Of a stretch of 64,000 nt of DNA, positions 24,751 through 34,784 are shown piece by piece. The DNA is from Caulobacter sp. Its GTDB lineage: Bacteria > Pseudomonadota > Alphaproteobacteria > Caulobacterales > Caulobacteraceae. The DNA is taken from contig WGLL01000009.1 of assembly GCA_016125585.1 (NCBI GenBank), positions 124,001 through 188,000 on the forward strand. Direction: 5' to 3'. The position numbers and the translations under genes were made by a program. Under the pieces are notes generated by a model. The model saw nothing but the letters and a program-made list of their open reading frames with translations, made no database searches and had not been told where the DNA came from. Each line of letters starts with the position of its first letter. Position 1 is the stretch's first letter.

Positions 24751-25023
24751 TCAGTCCGCCTGATCCTTGACGTCCGGCGGAATGCGGTCGGCCGGCGAGG
24801 CCAGCGGCCGCCAGGATACGCGCCGACGAAACACCTGCTCGCTCTGTCGCGCCATATCGGGTTTGGCGAACAGGAACTGCACCGCATGAAAGAGCCCGCC
24901 GGGCCGCGACGCCGGCCGGTGCGGCAACCGGGCGATCTGTTCGGCCCGGGCGTGGTCGGCGGCCCGCTCGGCGGCGGTCAGGGTGGCCATCGGGGCCAGA
25001 CGGCGGGGTTTGGAAGGGGTCAT
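24751..25023 (-). CDS. Small basic protein of unknown function, coupled to the Ntn-hydrolase-like gene
   Basis: A 90-residue arginine/alanine-rich soluble protein. Its ATG overlaps the TGA of the upstream 420-residue gene (ATGA), which is the main evidence that it is real. An amphipathic helix spans about residues 14-34 (TAAERAADHARAEQIARL), and the C-terminal half contains an aromatic FHAVQFLFAKP stretch. I recognise no family. It converges on the hybrid kinase, leaving 2 bp between the stop codons. Confidence 0.55.
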   Translation of the reverse strand: MTPSKPRRLAPMATLTAAERAADHARAEQIARLPHRPASRPGGLFHAVQFLFAKPDMARQSEQVFRRRVSWRPLASPADRIPPDVKDQAD

Positions 25024-26282
25024 CGGCCAGGCTCCGTGGGGTGGGTCAGCACCGCGCCGGCCCGCGACAGGCGCAGGACGGAGAACGGCCTGGCCACACT
25101 GGTGTTGCCGACCATCTCCGATTCCGTGATCGGCAGCGACAAGAGCTGCCCCGCCAGATCACCCAGAGGTCCGACGCTGGCGGCCCTCACCTTCTGGCCA
25201 AAGCTGTCCTCGATCGCCTCGCGCCAGGCCAGGCGCGTCGAATAGAGGCCCAGATAGGCCGAGTGCATGACCGCCCGGTCGATCTCGCTCCAGAAGTCAG
25301 CGTCCCCCTTGTGGTCGGCGGCCAGCCGCACCCGCTCCACCTCGGTCATGCTCAGCAGCACCACCCGGCGAAACGCCTCGGCGGTGAATTCTTCATCGGC
25401 CCCGTAGAGAAACCGGTCCACCGCCCCGTTCTGGGCGAAGGAGCGGACGATGACCGGGTTGTCCCGTCCGACCCGCGCCGCATCGGCGATGCGGTATTTC
25501 AGCAGGTCGCCGATCAGCCCCATCACATGCATCTCGATGTAGGCGGGCGAGATCTCGTCGGCGCCGAATCCGGCGATCACCACGCCGGTATAGCGGGCGC
25601 CATTGGGCATCCAGTTGGTCAGCAGGCCCTCGCGGGCGATGGCGCCCAGCCGCGCCCGCGTTTCCTGCGGGATCACCCCCTCGCTGAACAGGGCGTCGAC
25701 CGACAGGTTGATGATCGGCTCCAGGTTCTCGTCGATGATGGCCTTCAGCCGGGGGGTTTCCTGGCCGATCCGCTCGCGCGACACGAAGCTGACGGCGTCG
25801 TCGACCCAGGCCGCTTCGTTGGACACCTCATGCGCCAGCTCTCCCAGAGCCTCCTCAAACGCCTCAGCGGGTTTCAGGGCCGGCCGCGCGCCGGTGATCT
25901 GCTCAACGCCGCGATGGAAGTCAGCCACGGTCTGGAAAACGAAGATGCGGAACGGGATCACGCCGTCGCCGGCCGCGATCAGGTCTGAGTCGCACAGGCC
26001 GCCCAGCTGCGACAGGAACAGGCTGGCGGTCGCCGCCAGGGTCTGCTGTCCGCCCAGCCCGTTGCGACGGCAATGCTCGACCACCGTATCCCACGGACAG
26101 CCGCAGAACTCGGCGTTGGCGAAGATCATCAGCCCCGAACCGCTCGCCGCGTCCAGCACGAAGGCCTTGCTGATGCCGGTCTGGGTGATGTGATACGGCG
26201 GCTGATCGGACGAGATGGTGACGGCGCTGTCGGCGGCCATGGCGACCGCCGTCCGGTTCATCAACAGAACTTCAACCGTCAT
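25020..26282 (-). CDS. Large proteasome-like Ntn-hydrolase candidate
   Basis: A 420-residue protein with no signal peptide. Its N-terminus aligns in register with HslV and proteasome beta subunits. Thr2 directly follows Met1, the AMAADSAVT motif places Asp18 sixteen residues after Thr2 (proteasome Thr1-Asp17), and Lys39 in GISKAFVLD corresponds to Lys33 with a short loop insertion. The ANAEFCGCPWDTVVE and GVVIAGFGADEISPAYIEMHV stretches resemble later core strands. A mainly helical insertion of roughly 120 residues makes it about twice the usual length. It could be a self-compartmentalising peptidase or an inactive homologue. Neither HslU nor any other ATPase is nearby. The function is inferred, not established. 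Confidence 0.55.
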   Translation of the reverse strand: MTVEVLLMNRTAVAMAADSAVTISSDQPPYHITQTGISKAFVLDAASGSGLMIFANAEFCGCPWDTVVEHCRRNGLGGQQTLAATASLFLSQLGGLCDSDLIAAGDGVIPFRIFVFQTVADFHRGVEQITGARPALKPAEAFEEALGELAHEVSNEAAWVDDAVSFVSRERIGQETPRLKAIIDENLEPIINLSVDALFSEGVIPQETRARLGAIAREGLLTNWMPNGARYTGVVIAGFGADEISPAYIEMHVMGLIGDLLKYRIADAARVGRDNPVIVRSFAQNGAVDRFLYGADEEFTAEAFRRVVLLSMTEVERVRLAADHKGDADFWSEIDRAVMHSAYLGLYSTRLAWREAIEDSFGQKVRAASVGPLGDLAGQLLSLPITESEMVGNTSVARPFSVLRLSRAGAVLTHPTEPGR

Positions 26283-26390
26283 TCCAGGCCCCGCCCCTTG
26301 GTCCGCCGCAACCCTAGCGGTCCGGCGCCCGGGCCGTTATCTCATTCGCCTTGCAGGCGCAGTCGCGGCGCTGGATCGGTGTCAAAGGGC

Positions 26391-26486
26391 GTCACGATAA
26401 TCGGGACGCGGAAATCGGATCAAACAGGCGACCAGGAAAGACCTCAAGCGACCGGACTTGAGGCGATAAATCGGCCCTGGCTCTAG
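26391..26486. repeat. Degenerate bipalindromic intergenic repeat, copy A
   Basis: About 95 bp resembling the element at 28183-28286, sharing GGATCAAAC, GCGACCAG, CCGG-CTTGAG and a terminal GGCTCTAG. The first palindrome is decayed. The terminal CTAG provides the TAG stop of the transglycosylase gene at 26483. The region between 26283 and 26482 holds no gene. Confidence 0.5.
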
Positions 26487-27295
26487 TCCCGCCGGGACTC
26501 CGACAGCATCCGCAGCATCTCCGAAGAGAAGACCGAACCGGCCAGGCCGCTGCCTCGGCCGTCCGCGCCCTGGGTCCCGCGCAGGATCAGGGCAACCATG
26601 GCGTCTTCCTGGGCCCGGGTGTCGCCCCGGCGGCCGGCATATTGCAGGAACCCTTGGTCCTCGCGCGGCAAGGCCCGTTCCCTCACGGCGCTGGCCGCGC
26701 CGCCGGTGGCGGTCAGGTTGTTGTAAAGCTCGGCCACCGTGACCGGCCGTCCGGCCTTGTAGAACAGCGGCCGGTTCGAGGCCGCGGCGTCGGGAAACAG
26801 CGCGGCGGCGCTGGCCCCGGGCTGGCTGCGAGCCGCCTCGATCAGCCGGGCTGACCCCTTGGGTCCCAGGAAATGGGCGGCGTAAAGCTCGCCCGCCGTC
26901 GCCGGCCGCCCGATGCGCCCGCGCAGGTAGTCGGCGTGATCGCTGGTCATCTCCCCGGCCATCAGCGAGGCGGCGCGCGGGTCGTAGCGCAGGTTCATGA
27001 CCACGGCCCGGGCCTCGGGGTTGGCCACCCGATAGCGTCCGTCCGGGCCCTGGGTGATCAGATCGGCATAGCGGGCGTAGCCGTGCTTGGAGCCGTGCTG
27101 CTTCAGAGTCGACAACCAGGTCTGCTCGACGAACTGGAACAGGCCGGCGGCCGATGACGTCTGGGCCTTGGCGGTGGGTCGCAGTCCGCTCTCCCGCTTG
27201 GCCGTGCCCAGCAGGAAGGAAAAATCCACGCCCGTCGCCGCAGACGCGCGCTGGATCGCCGATTCGACGACGCCTCTGATGGACTCAACCGCCAT
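26483..27295 (-). CDS. Lytic transglycosylase (SLT domain) without a Sec signal peptide
   Basis: A 270-residue protein with a soluble-lytic-transglycosylase domain at about residues 20-130. The catalytic glutamate is E35 in KRESGLRP, followed by SSAAGLFQF, the motif 2 of SLT family 1. It would cleave peptidoglycan glycan strands with 1,6-anhydro product formation. No signal peptide is visible: the N-terminus MAVESIRGVVESAIQRA is amphipathic. Secretion by another route (for instance the flagellar export system) or a missed upstream start is possible. A CtrA-type box lies 25 bp upstream, which supports cell-cycle control and a possible role in polar or flagellar assembly. Confidence 0.82.
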   Translation of the reverse strand: MAVESIRGVVESAIQRASAATGVDFSFLLGTAKRESGLRPTAKAQTSSAAGLFQFVEQTWLSTLKQHGSKHGYARYADLITQGPDGRYRVANPEARAVVMNLRYDPRAASLMAGEMTSDHADYLRGRIGRPATAGELYAAHFLGPKGSARLIEAARSQPGASAAALFPDAAASNRPLFYKAGRPVTVAELYNNLTATGGAASAVRERALPREDQGFLQYAGRRGDTRAQEDAMVALILRGTQGADGRGSGLAGSVFSSEMLRMLSESRRD

Positions 27296-27319
27296 GCGTC
27301 CGTGTGTGCGCCGCGTCGG

Positions 27320-27334
27320 TTAATTCCGGATTAA
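27320..27334. promoter_or_regulatory. CtrA-type box upstream of the transglycosylase gene
   Basis: TTAA-TTCCGGA-TTAA, exactly the TTAA-N7-TTAA spacing of full CtrA sites, followed by CCAT to give the TTAACCAT half-site form. It is 25 bp upstream of the minus-strand start at 27295 and about 130 bp upstream of the TonB-like gene. Binding is inferred. Confidence 0.6.
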
Positions 27335-27355
27335 CCATGATCGAGGCGTGCAGTC

Positions 27356-27423
27356 TGTCAAAAATGACAAATGTCATAGTCGTGACTTTACGTACGTCAT
27401 TCCATATGACTTACATGTGTCAT
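27356..27423. promoter_or_regulatory. Cluster of ATGAC/GTCAT operator half-sites before the TonB-like gene
   Basis: Half-sites in order: TGTCA-AAAA-TGACA (27356-27369), overlapping ATGACA-AA-TGTCAT (27364-27377), then GTCAT-N5-ATGAC (27396-27410) and ATGAC-N8-GTCAT (27406-27423). It lies 38 bp before the ATG in a locally AT-rich stretch. This looks like binding sites for a dimeric repressor or activator. Confidence 0.5.
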
Positions 27424-27460
27424 CTCCCGCCCTTGGCGAGACCTTCATCCGGAGGACACC

Positions 27461-28177
27461 ATGACCGCCGCCACCCTTACCGACCACGCCTTCGACGCCT
27501 ATGACTACCGCGGCCCGCGCAAGCCGATCAGCAAGACGGCCCTCATCGCCCTGGCGGTCGTGACCAGCGCCCATGTCGCCCTGGCCGCCTATCTCGCCTA
27601 CCAGCGCATCGCCATCAAGCCGCAGCGTCCCTTCGTCGAGCCCCCGCCGATTATCGTGGATCGCATCCCTCCGAAAAACCCGGACCCGCCGAGGCCCCAG
27701 CCGCAACAGCCCACCCGCAGCCGGCCCCAGATCCATCAGCCCGCCCCGGTCGCAAACAACACAGTCGCCCCCCTGCCCGTTGATCCGGCGCCGGGGCCGG
27801 TCGTGGCGCCCGGCCCCCTGATCGACTTCACGCCCGGCCCGATCACCCCCGTCGGCCCGGTGGCCCCGAAGGGGCCGCTGGTCATCAGCCGCCCCGACTG
27901 GACGCGCAAGCCGAACGCGCGCCAGGTCGCCAACGCCTATCCCGATCGCGCCATCCGTCGCGGGGTGGCCGGTGAGGCGGTCCTCAACTGCCAGGTCAGC
28001 GTCTCCGGCCAGGTCCGCAACTGCCAGGTCATCTCGGAGACCCCATCGGACTACGGCTTCGGAACGGCGGCGTTGAAGCTCAGCCGCTATTTCGAGATGA
28101 GGCCGCAGACCGAGGACGGCCGCCCCGTCGACGGCGCCTCGGTAAAGGTGCCGATCCGCTTCCAGATGGGCGAGTAG
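27461..28177 (+). CDS. Orphan TonB-family energy transducer
   Basis: A 238-residue inner-membrane protein. One N-terminal helix (about residues 26-47) is followed by a proline-rich periplasmic stretch (about 55-140) and a C-terminal TonB domain. The domain resembles that of the exbBD-linked TonB at 61028, including the paired cysteines ([16 protein letters not shown]) and the [14 protein letters not shown] motif. It should transmit the proton-motive force to outer-membrane receptors but has no ExbB/ExbD of its own, so it must borrow them or be specialised. It has a GGAGG ribosome site and the operator cluster upstream. Confidence 0.85.
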   Translation: MTAATLTDHAFDAYDYRGPRKPISKTALIALAVVTSAHVALAAYLAYQRIAIKPQRPFVEPPPIIVDRIPPKNPDPPRPQPQQPTRSRPQIHQPAPVANNTVAPLPVDPAPGPVVAPGPLIDFTPGPITPVGPVAPKGPLVISRPDWTRKPNARQVANAYPDRAIRRGVAGEAVLNCQVSVSGQVRNCQVISETPSDYGFGTAALKLSRYFEMRPQTEDGRPVDGASVKVPIRFQMGE

Positions 28178-28182
28178 CCGCC

Positions 28183-28286
28183 AGAGCGCGTTCGGATTTG
28201 TAGGAACCGGTTGCCGGATCAAACGCGCGACCAGCAAGGGACCAGAGCGGGCCGGTTTGAGTCCTTCGAATCGAGCCCCGCTCTAG
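28183..28286. repeat. Bipalindromic intergenic repeat, copy B
   Basis: About 104 bp with two hairpins. The first runs from GCGCGTT to AACGCGC (28186-28228) around a central AACCGGTT. The second runs from AGAGCGGG to CCCGCTCT (28244-28284). It starts AGAGCG and ends GCTCTAG. The architecture matches widespread alphaproteobacterial intergenic mosaic repeats. Its terminal CTAG supplies the TAG stop of the acyl-CoA dehydrogenase gene, and it may act as a bidirectional terminator between convergent genes. Confidence 0.65.
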
Positions 28287-29452
28287 TAGCTCTTGGGCAG
28301 GTGCAGCACCCGCTCGGCAATGAAATTGAGGATCATCTCGCGGCTGACCGGGGCGATCCGGGCGATCATCGCCTCGCGCATGTAGCGCTCGACGTCGTAT
28401 TCCCTGGCGTAGCCCATACCGCCGTGGGCCAGCACCGCGGCTTCGGCGGCGGTGAATCCCGCCTCGGCGCCCAGGTATTTGGCCGCGTTGGCCTCGGCCC
28501 CGCAGTCCTTGCCGGCGTCGTAGAGGGCGGCGGCCTTATAGGCCAGCAGGTTGGCCGCCTCCAGTTCGGCCCAGCTGCGCGCCAGGGGATGCTGCACGCC
28601 CTGGTTCTGGCCGATGGGACGTCCGAAGACGATCCGCTCGTTGGCGTAGGTGGCCGCTTTGGCCAGGGCGGCGCGGCCGATGCCGACGGCTTCCACGGCA
28701 AACAGCACCCGCTCGGGGTTGAGGCCGCTCAGAAGATACTGGAAGCCCTTGCCTTCCTCGCCGACCAGATCCTCGGCCGGGACCTGCAGGTCCTCGATGA
28801 AAAGCATATTACATTCAACGGCTTTGCGACCCATCTTGGGGATCGGCTTGGCCTCGATCCGGGCGCGGTCGAAGTCGGTGTAGAACAGGCTCAGCCCCTG
28901 CATCGGCTTGGCCGTCTGTTCCTTCGGCGTGGTGCGGGCGATCAGCAGGATCTTGTTGGCCCGCTGGGCCATGGTCGTCCAGATCTTGCGGCCATTGATC
29001 CGGTAGCCGTTGCCATGCTTCTCGGCCCGGGTTTCCAGGCTGGCGGTGTCCAGGCCGCTGTTGGGCTCGGTGACGGCGAAGCAGGTCTTGTCCTCTCCGG
29101 CGATGATCTTCGGCAGGTGGCGCCTGCGCTGTTCGTCGGTGCCGAACTTCACGATCGGCATCAGGCCGAAGATGTTCAGATGCACGGCGCTGGCCCCGGT
29201 GAAGGCCGCGCCGGACTGCGCCACCGTCTGCATGACGATGGCCGCCTCGGTCAGGCCCAGGCCCGACCCGCCGTACGCCTCCGGCATGGCCACGCCGAGC
29301 CAGCCGCCCTCGGCCATGGCGGCGGCGAATTCCTCGGGGAAGCGGCCGGTTTCGTCGGCGGCGCGCCAGTAGTCATCGCCGAAATCGGCCATCACTTTGG
29401 TGACGCCTTCGCGGATGGCTTCCTGTTCGTCGGTCAACCAGAATCCGGACAT
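28283..29452 (-). CDS. Acyl-CoA dehydrogenase
   Basis: A 389-residue flavoprotein of the acyl-CoA dehydrogenase family, which oxidises acyl-CoA to 2-enoyl-CoA and passes electrons to electron-transfer flavoprotein. Family markers are the CFAVTEPNSGLDTAS FAD/substrate motif, the INGRKIWTT strand, ERIVFGRPIGQNQGVQH in the C-terminal helical domain, and AHGGMGYAREYDVERYMREA near the end. The exact acyl chain specificity cannot be read. ATG codons are available at 29455 and 29452; the second has better spacing from GGAGG. It overlaps the end of the ThiO-like gene, so the two are coupled. Confidence 0.9.
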   Translation of the reverse strand: MSGFWLTDEQEAIREGVTKVMADFGDDYWRAADETGRFPEEFAAAMAEGGWLGVAMPEAYGGSGLGLTEAAIVMQTVAQSGAAFTGASAVHLNIFGLMPIVKFGTDEQRRRHLPKIIAGEDKTCFAVTEPNSGLDTASLETRAEKHGNGYRINGRKIWTTMAQRANKILLIARTTPKEQTAKPMQGLSLFYTDFDRARIEAKPIPKMGRKAVECNMLFIEDLQVPAEDLVGEEGKGFQYLLSGLNPERVLFAVEAVGIGRAALAKAATYANERIVFGRPIGQNQGVQHPLARSWAELEAANLLAYKAAALYDAGKDCGAEANAAKYLGAEAGFTAAEAAVLAHGGMGYAREYDVERYMREAMIARIAPVSREMILNFIAERVLHLPKSY

Positions 29453-30444
29453 CATGCCTCCAGGGTCGGCGCCGCGAACCGGCGCGCATCAAGTGTTTTG
29501 GCCCAGGGGCCAGGATCGTCGCCCGCGAGATACGCGCGGATAATCGAGGCCACAAGCGGGGCCAGGAGCCAACCGTTGCGCCGGGTGCCCAGCGCCAGCC
29601 AGACCCCCGGCGCTGTGCTTGGCCCAACCAGAGGCAGACCATCGGGGGCCGCCCCGCGAATGCCGACCCGGGTTTCGCCCTCAAGGCCGCTGGCGACCAG
29701 ATCGGGAAAGACATCGGTCAGCAATCGACCCATCGCCTCGTCCGGCTCCAGGTCCGTTCGCCCCGGCTGCATGGTCGCCCCGACCATCCCGCCGTCGTGA
29801 CCCGGCGCGATATAGCCCCCGTCGCGGCGAAGAACAGGGCCGTCGGACAAGGTCTTCAGCGGCCCGCCATTGGCCCGAAGAATTTGTCCCTTGATGGCGG
29901 AAATCAAATGACTTTCTGGCGCCCAGCCGACCTTCTCGGAACCGGTCGCCGCGATCGTCTGCGCCTCAGGCGCTGGGGCGATCAGACGGTCCCGTCGAAA
30001 GGCTACCCCCTGAGCCTCGGCCACGCGCCGCAACCGTTGCAGGGCGGGACCGGCGTCGACACGCCAGTCATCGCCGCTGTAGAGGCCCTCGGTCCGGTCC
30101 TCGCAGGCCAGGCCTCGCGCCTCCATCTCCGCCCTGGCCCGTAACGCCTTGTCGCCGCGATAGATTGCGCCGCTGCGATGAAGCGCGATTCCGTTCCGCC
30201 GGGCGAAGTCCGGCCAGGCGTCGCGGGCGGCCATCAACAGTTCGAAATGATCGGCGGCGACCGGGTCGAGAATGGACTCAAACACCGGCGCCAGCATGCC
30301 GGCGGCCACCGCCGATGCCCTTCCCAGCGGCTCCGGGTCGAAGACCGTCACCCTCGCGCCGGCCTCGGCAAGGTCCCCGGCGATGGCCAGGCCCAGCACG
30401 CCGGCCCCGGCAACCTGCACCGTCCTGCCCTTGAGACTTGTCAT
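29452..30444 (-). CDS. FAD-dependent amine oxidase, ThiO/DadA-like
   Basis: A 330-residue flavoprotein of the DAO family. The Rossmann motif GAGVLG (residues 13-18) follows VQV and precedes an acidic FDPEP end. The GMLAP turn, a central substrate-binding half (ISAIKGQILR) and the C-terminal RRNGWLLAPLVA motif are typical of glycine oxidase ThiO, which makes the imino precursor for thiazole synthesis. No other thi gene is adjacent, and the partner downstream is an acyl-CoA dehydrogenase, so the substrate is uncertain. The ATG at 30444 is preferred. Confidence 0.75.
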   Translation of the reverse strand: MTSLKGRTVQVAGAGVLGLAIAGDLAEAGARVTVFDPEPLGRASAVAAGMLAPVFESILDPVAADHFELLMAARDAWPDFARRNGIALHRSGAIYRGDKALRARAEMEARGLACEDRTEGLYSGDDWRVDAGPALQRLRRVAEAQGVAFRRDRLIAPAPEAQTIAATGSEKVGWAPESHLISAIKGQILRANGGPLKTLSDGPVLRRDGGYIAPGHDGGMVGATMQPGRTDLEPDEAMGRLLTDVFPDLVASGLEGETRVGIRGAAPDGLPLVGPSTAPGVWLALGTRRNGWLLAPLVASIIRAYLAGDDPGPWAKTLDARRFAAPTLEA

Positions 30445-30533
30445 GCCCCCGAGCAACCGTTTCGCAGGCGGCAGGTCAAGCCGAAATGCGGAAAAGCGCG
30501 AGCCGCAAGAGCCCCACGGCGGCCGTCAGGGAC

Positions 30534-32522
30534 CTAAGGGGTGAACCTGAGGCCGATCCGGAAGCCGCGCGGCGCGTCGTAGCTCGACAGGCCCGTGGCC
30601 GTCTCGGCGGTCTCGACGGCGGCGTCGGTGACATTGTCGACGGCCAGCCAGAGGTCCGCCTTCGGCGACAGGCGCCAGTCGACGCGCAGCCCCAGGGTCG
30701 TGGCGGCCGAGAGGCTGCGGCTGTTGAGGTCATCCTCATAGCGCTGCCCCTCATAGCGAAGAGCCGCCGACAGGCGCAGCGGGGGCGCCGCCTGCCAGGC
30801 CAGATCGACACTGGCGCTGGTCCTGGGAGTCTGGGCCGGGCGCAGACCGGTCAATTGCGCCGCTGTCGTCCCGCCATCGACCTCGGCCTCCGTGTATCCC
30901 GCCGAGAAGCTGAGGCTGAAGACCTCGCCCCAGCGCCGCTCCACATCAGCTTCCAGGCCGACGGCGTTGATATCCCCGGCATTCTGGCGCTGGCGCAAGA
31001 CGCCCCCTGCCGGCACGAAGCCGGCGACGGGGAAGGTTCCGGGGCCGTAGCCGACGGTGACGTTGGTCACCGCCCCATGGATCTGGTTGGCGAACAGGGT
31101 TGCGCTCCAGCGCCAGTCGCCCTCTCCGCCCAGTCCGAGCTCGACGCCGTAGAGCACTTCCGGATCGAGGCCGGCATTGGCTTCGGTAATGTCGTTGCCC
31201 ACGCGGAACGGTCGGTGCAGTTCATTGAGCGTCGGCGGTCGAAATCCGGCATAGGCGGCGGCCCGGATGGCCACGGGGCCGTCGCGCCTGATGGCCGCCC
31301 GCGCGGTCGGCTGCCAGCCGTCGGCGTCATCCGGGGTCAGGGTCAGGGTTGGCGCTGCGGTCGCCAGATCGCGCTCCCGACGGCTTCCGCCAAAGCTCGA
31401 CCAGTGATCGATCCGCGCGCCGCTGGTCAGCAGCCAGGGCCCGGTCTGCTTCCAGGCCTCGCCGTAGAGTCCGCCTACCGTCTGGGCCCCGCCGGCGATG
31501 CGCCCCCGGGTAAAGCCGGCGCCCAGATTGCGAAAATGCTCCCGTGTCTCGCCATTGGCATAGCGAAAGTCCCCGCCGACTTCCCAGCCGCCATCATCGC
31601 CGGTGCGGCGCAGGGCGAGGTTGAACCCGGCGCCGAAGGCCGGGGTGGCGTATTGCTCGGCGGCCGGGCTGGCCGTCGAACGATCGGCCGAGACGGCGAA
31701 GAAGTCGTTCTCCAGGTCGGAAATCCGGGTCCAGACCTGAAGCCGCCAGGCGTTGGCGTCCTCCGACGACGACCCGGCGACCGCCAGGGACAGGGCCGCG
31801 CCCGTTCCCCGCGATCTTGCCCCGCGCAGGCCCGTGCCGCGGCGCTCCTCATAAGCCGATCCGCGCAGGGCCAGATCGACCCCGCCCAGGCTCGGCGCAT
31901 AGCGCGCCACCGCCGACCGGGCTTCATAGGCCAGAGGCGTATCGGCGCTGCCGCGGCCTTCACGCACAGGCGTCCAGCCATCTGTTCGCTGCCAGGCCCC
32001 GGCGACAAACAGATCGCCGGCGGCGAACGCCCCCTGCCCGCCGGTCAGGCCACGGTCCCCGGCGAACACCTCGTAGTCGCCACCCTCGGGAATCCGGGTC
32101 CGTTCGGAAAGCTGCACCACGCCTGTCAAAGCCCCGGCGCCATAGGGCCCTGCCCCGGCGCCCCGGACCACCAGCGCGCCTTCCAGGCTGATCGCCGGCA
32201 GGCCTGACCAGATCACCCATCCGCCAAAGGGATCGTTCTGCGGCGCGCCATCCAGCGTCACCAGCGCCCGTCCCGCGCCCGAGCCGGCGATCGATCGCAG
32301 GGACAGCCCCTGTGTGGTCGGGTTGGCCGCGACGCTGGAGGTGCGGCGGAACAGCTGCACCCCGGCCACCGCCGTCAGCGCCTGATCCACTCTCGGCGCG
32401 GTCGTGATGGCCTGATCATCAACGGCGACGGTCGAGAAGGCCTTGTCCACGACGGAAGGCTCCAGCCGCGCGGCCTGGACCACGACCGCATCGACGGTGG
32501 GGGGAAAATCCTGGAACATCAC
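30534..32522 (-). CDS. TonB-dependent outer-membrane receptor lacking a signal peptide
   Basis: A 662-residue TonB-dependent receptor. The N-terminal plug (about residues 25-145) has AVVVQAARL as possible TonB box and SSVAANPTTQGLSLRSI, GRALVTLDGAP and GALTGVVQL plug strands. It is followed by a 22-strand-type barrel with repeated aromatic strands, ending in the outer-membrane motif GFRIGLRFTP. The barrel is full length, but there is no export signal: an in-frame TAG stands seven bases upstream of the GTG start and hydrophobic residues are absent. The adjoining gene is a PQQ-dependent dehydrogenase, so a role in taking up PQQ is possible but unproven. It may be 5'-truncated. Confidence 0.8.
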   Translation of the reverse strand: MMFQDFPPTVDAVVVQAARLEPSVVDKAFSTVAVDDQAITTAPRVDQALTAVAGVQLFRRTSSVAANPTTQGLSLRSIAGSGAGRALVTLDGAPQNDPFGGWVIWSGLPAISLEGALVVRGAGAGPYGAGALTGVVQLSERTRIPEGGDYEVFAGDRGLTGGQGAFAAGDLFVAGAWQRTDGWTPVREGRGSADTPLAYEARSAVARYAPSLGGVDLALRGSAYEERRGTGLRGARSRGTGAALSLAVAGSSSEDANAWRLQVWTRISDLENDFFAVSADRSTASPAAEQYATPAFGAGFNLALRRTGDDGGWEVGGDFRYANGETREHFRNLGAGFTRGRIAGGAQTVGGLYGEAWKQTGPWLLTSGARIDHWSSFGGSRRERDLATAAPTLTLTPDDADGWQPTARAAIRRDGPVAIRAAAYAGFRPPTLNELHRPFRVGNDITEANAGLDPEVLYGVELGLGGEGDWRWSATLFANQIHGAVTNVTVGYGPGTFPVAGFVPAGGVLRQRQNAGDINAVGLEADVERRWGEVFSLSFSAGYTEAEVDGGTTAAQLTGLRPAQTPRTSASVDLAWQAAPPLRLSAALRYEGQRYEDDLNSRSLSAATTLGLRVDWRLSPKADLWLAVDNVTDAAVETAETATGLSSYDAPRGFRIGLRFTP

Positions 32523-32555
32523 CGTGAACTAGCCTGATTGCGCCCGCGGGGCGAA

Positions 32556-32590
32556 CCCCTTCCCCGGCGGAACAGCGCCGGGGAAAGGGG
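32556..32590 (-). terminator. Hairpin after the quinohemoprotein dehydrogenase gene
   Basis: Stem CCCCTTTCCCCGGCG / CGCCGGGGAAGGGG (one bulge) with a six-base loop between the dehydrogenase stop and the receptor start. There is no strong T run, so it may slow rather than fully stop transcription. Confidence 0.5.
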
Positions 32591-32602
32591 GCAATGCCGT
32601 GA

Positions 32603-34738
<2,136 letters not shown>

Positions 34739-34784
34739 TGCGATGTCTCCCAAGCCCTGGATCCGCGTCTGACGCGCGGAGTCG

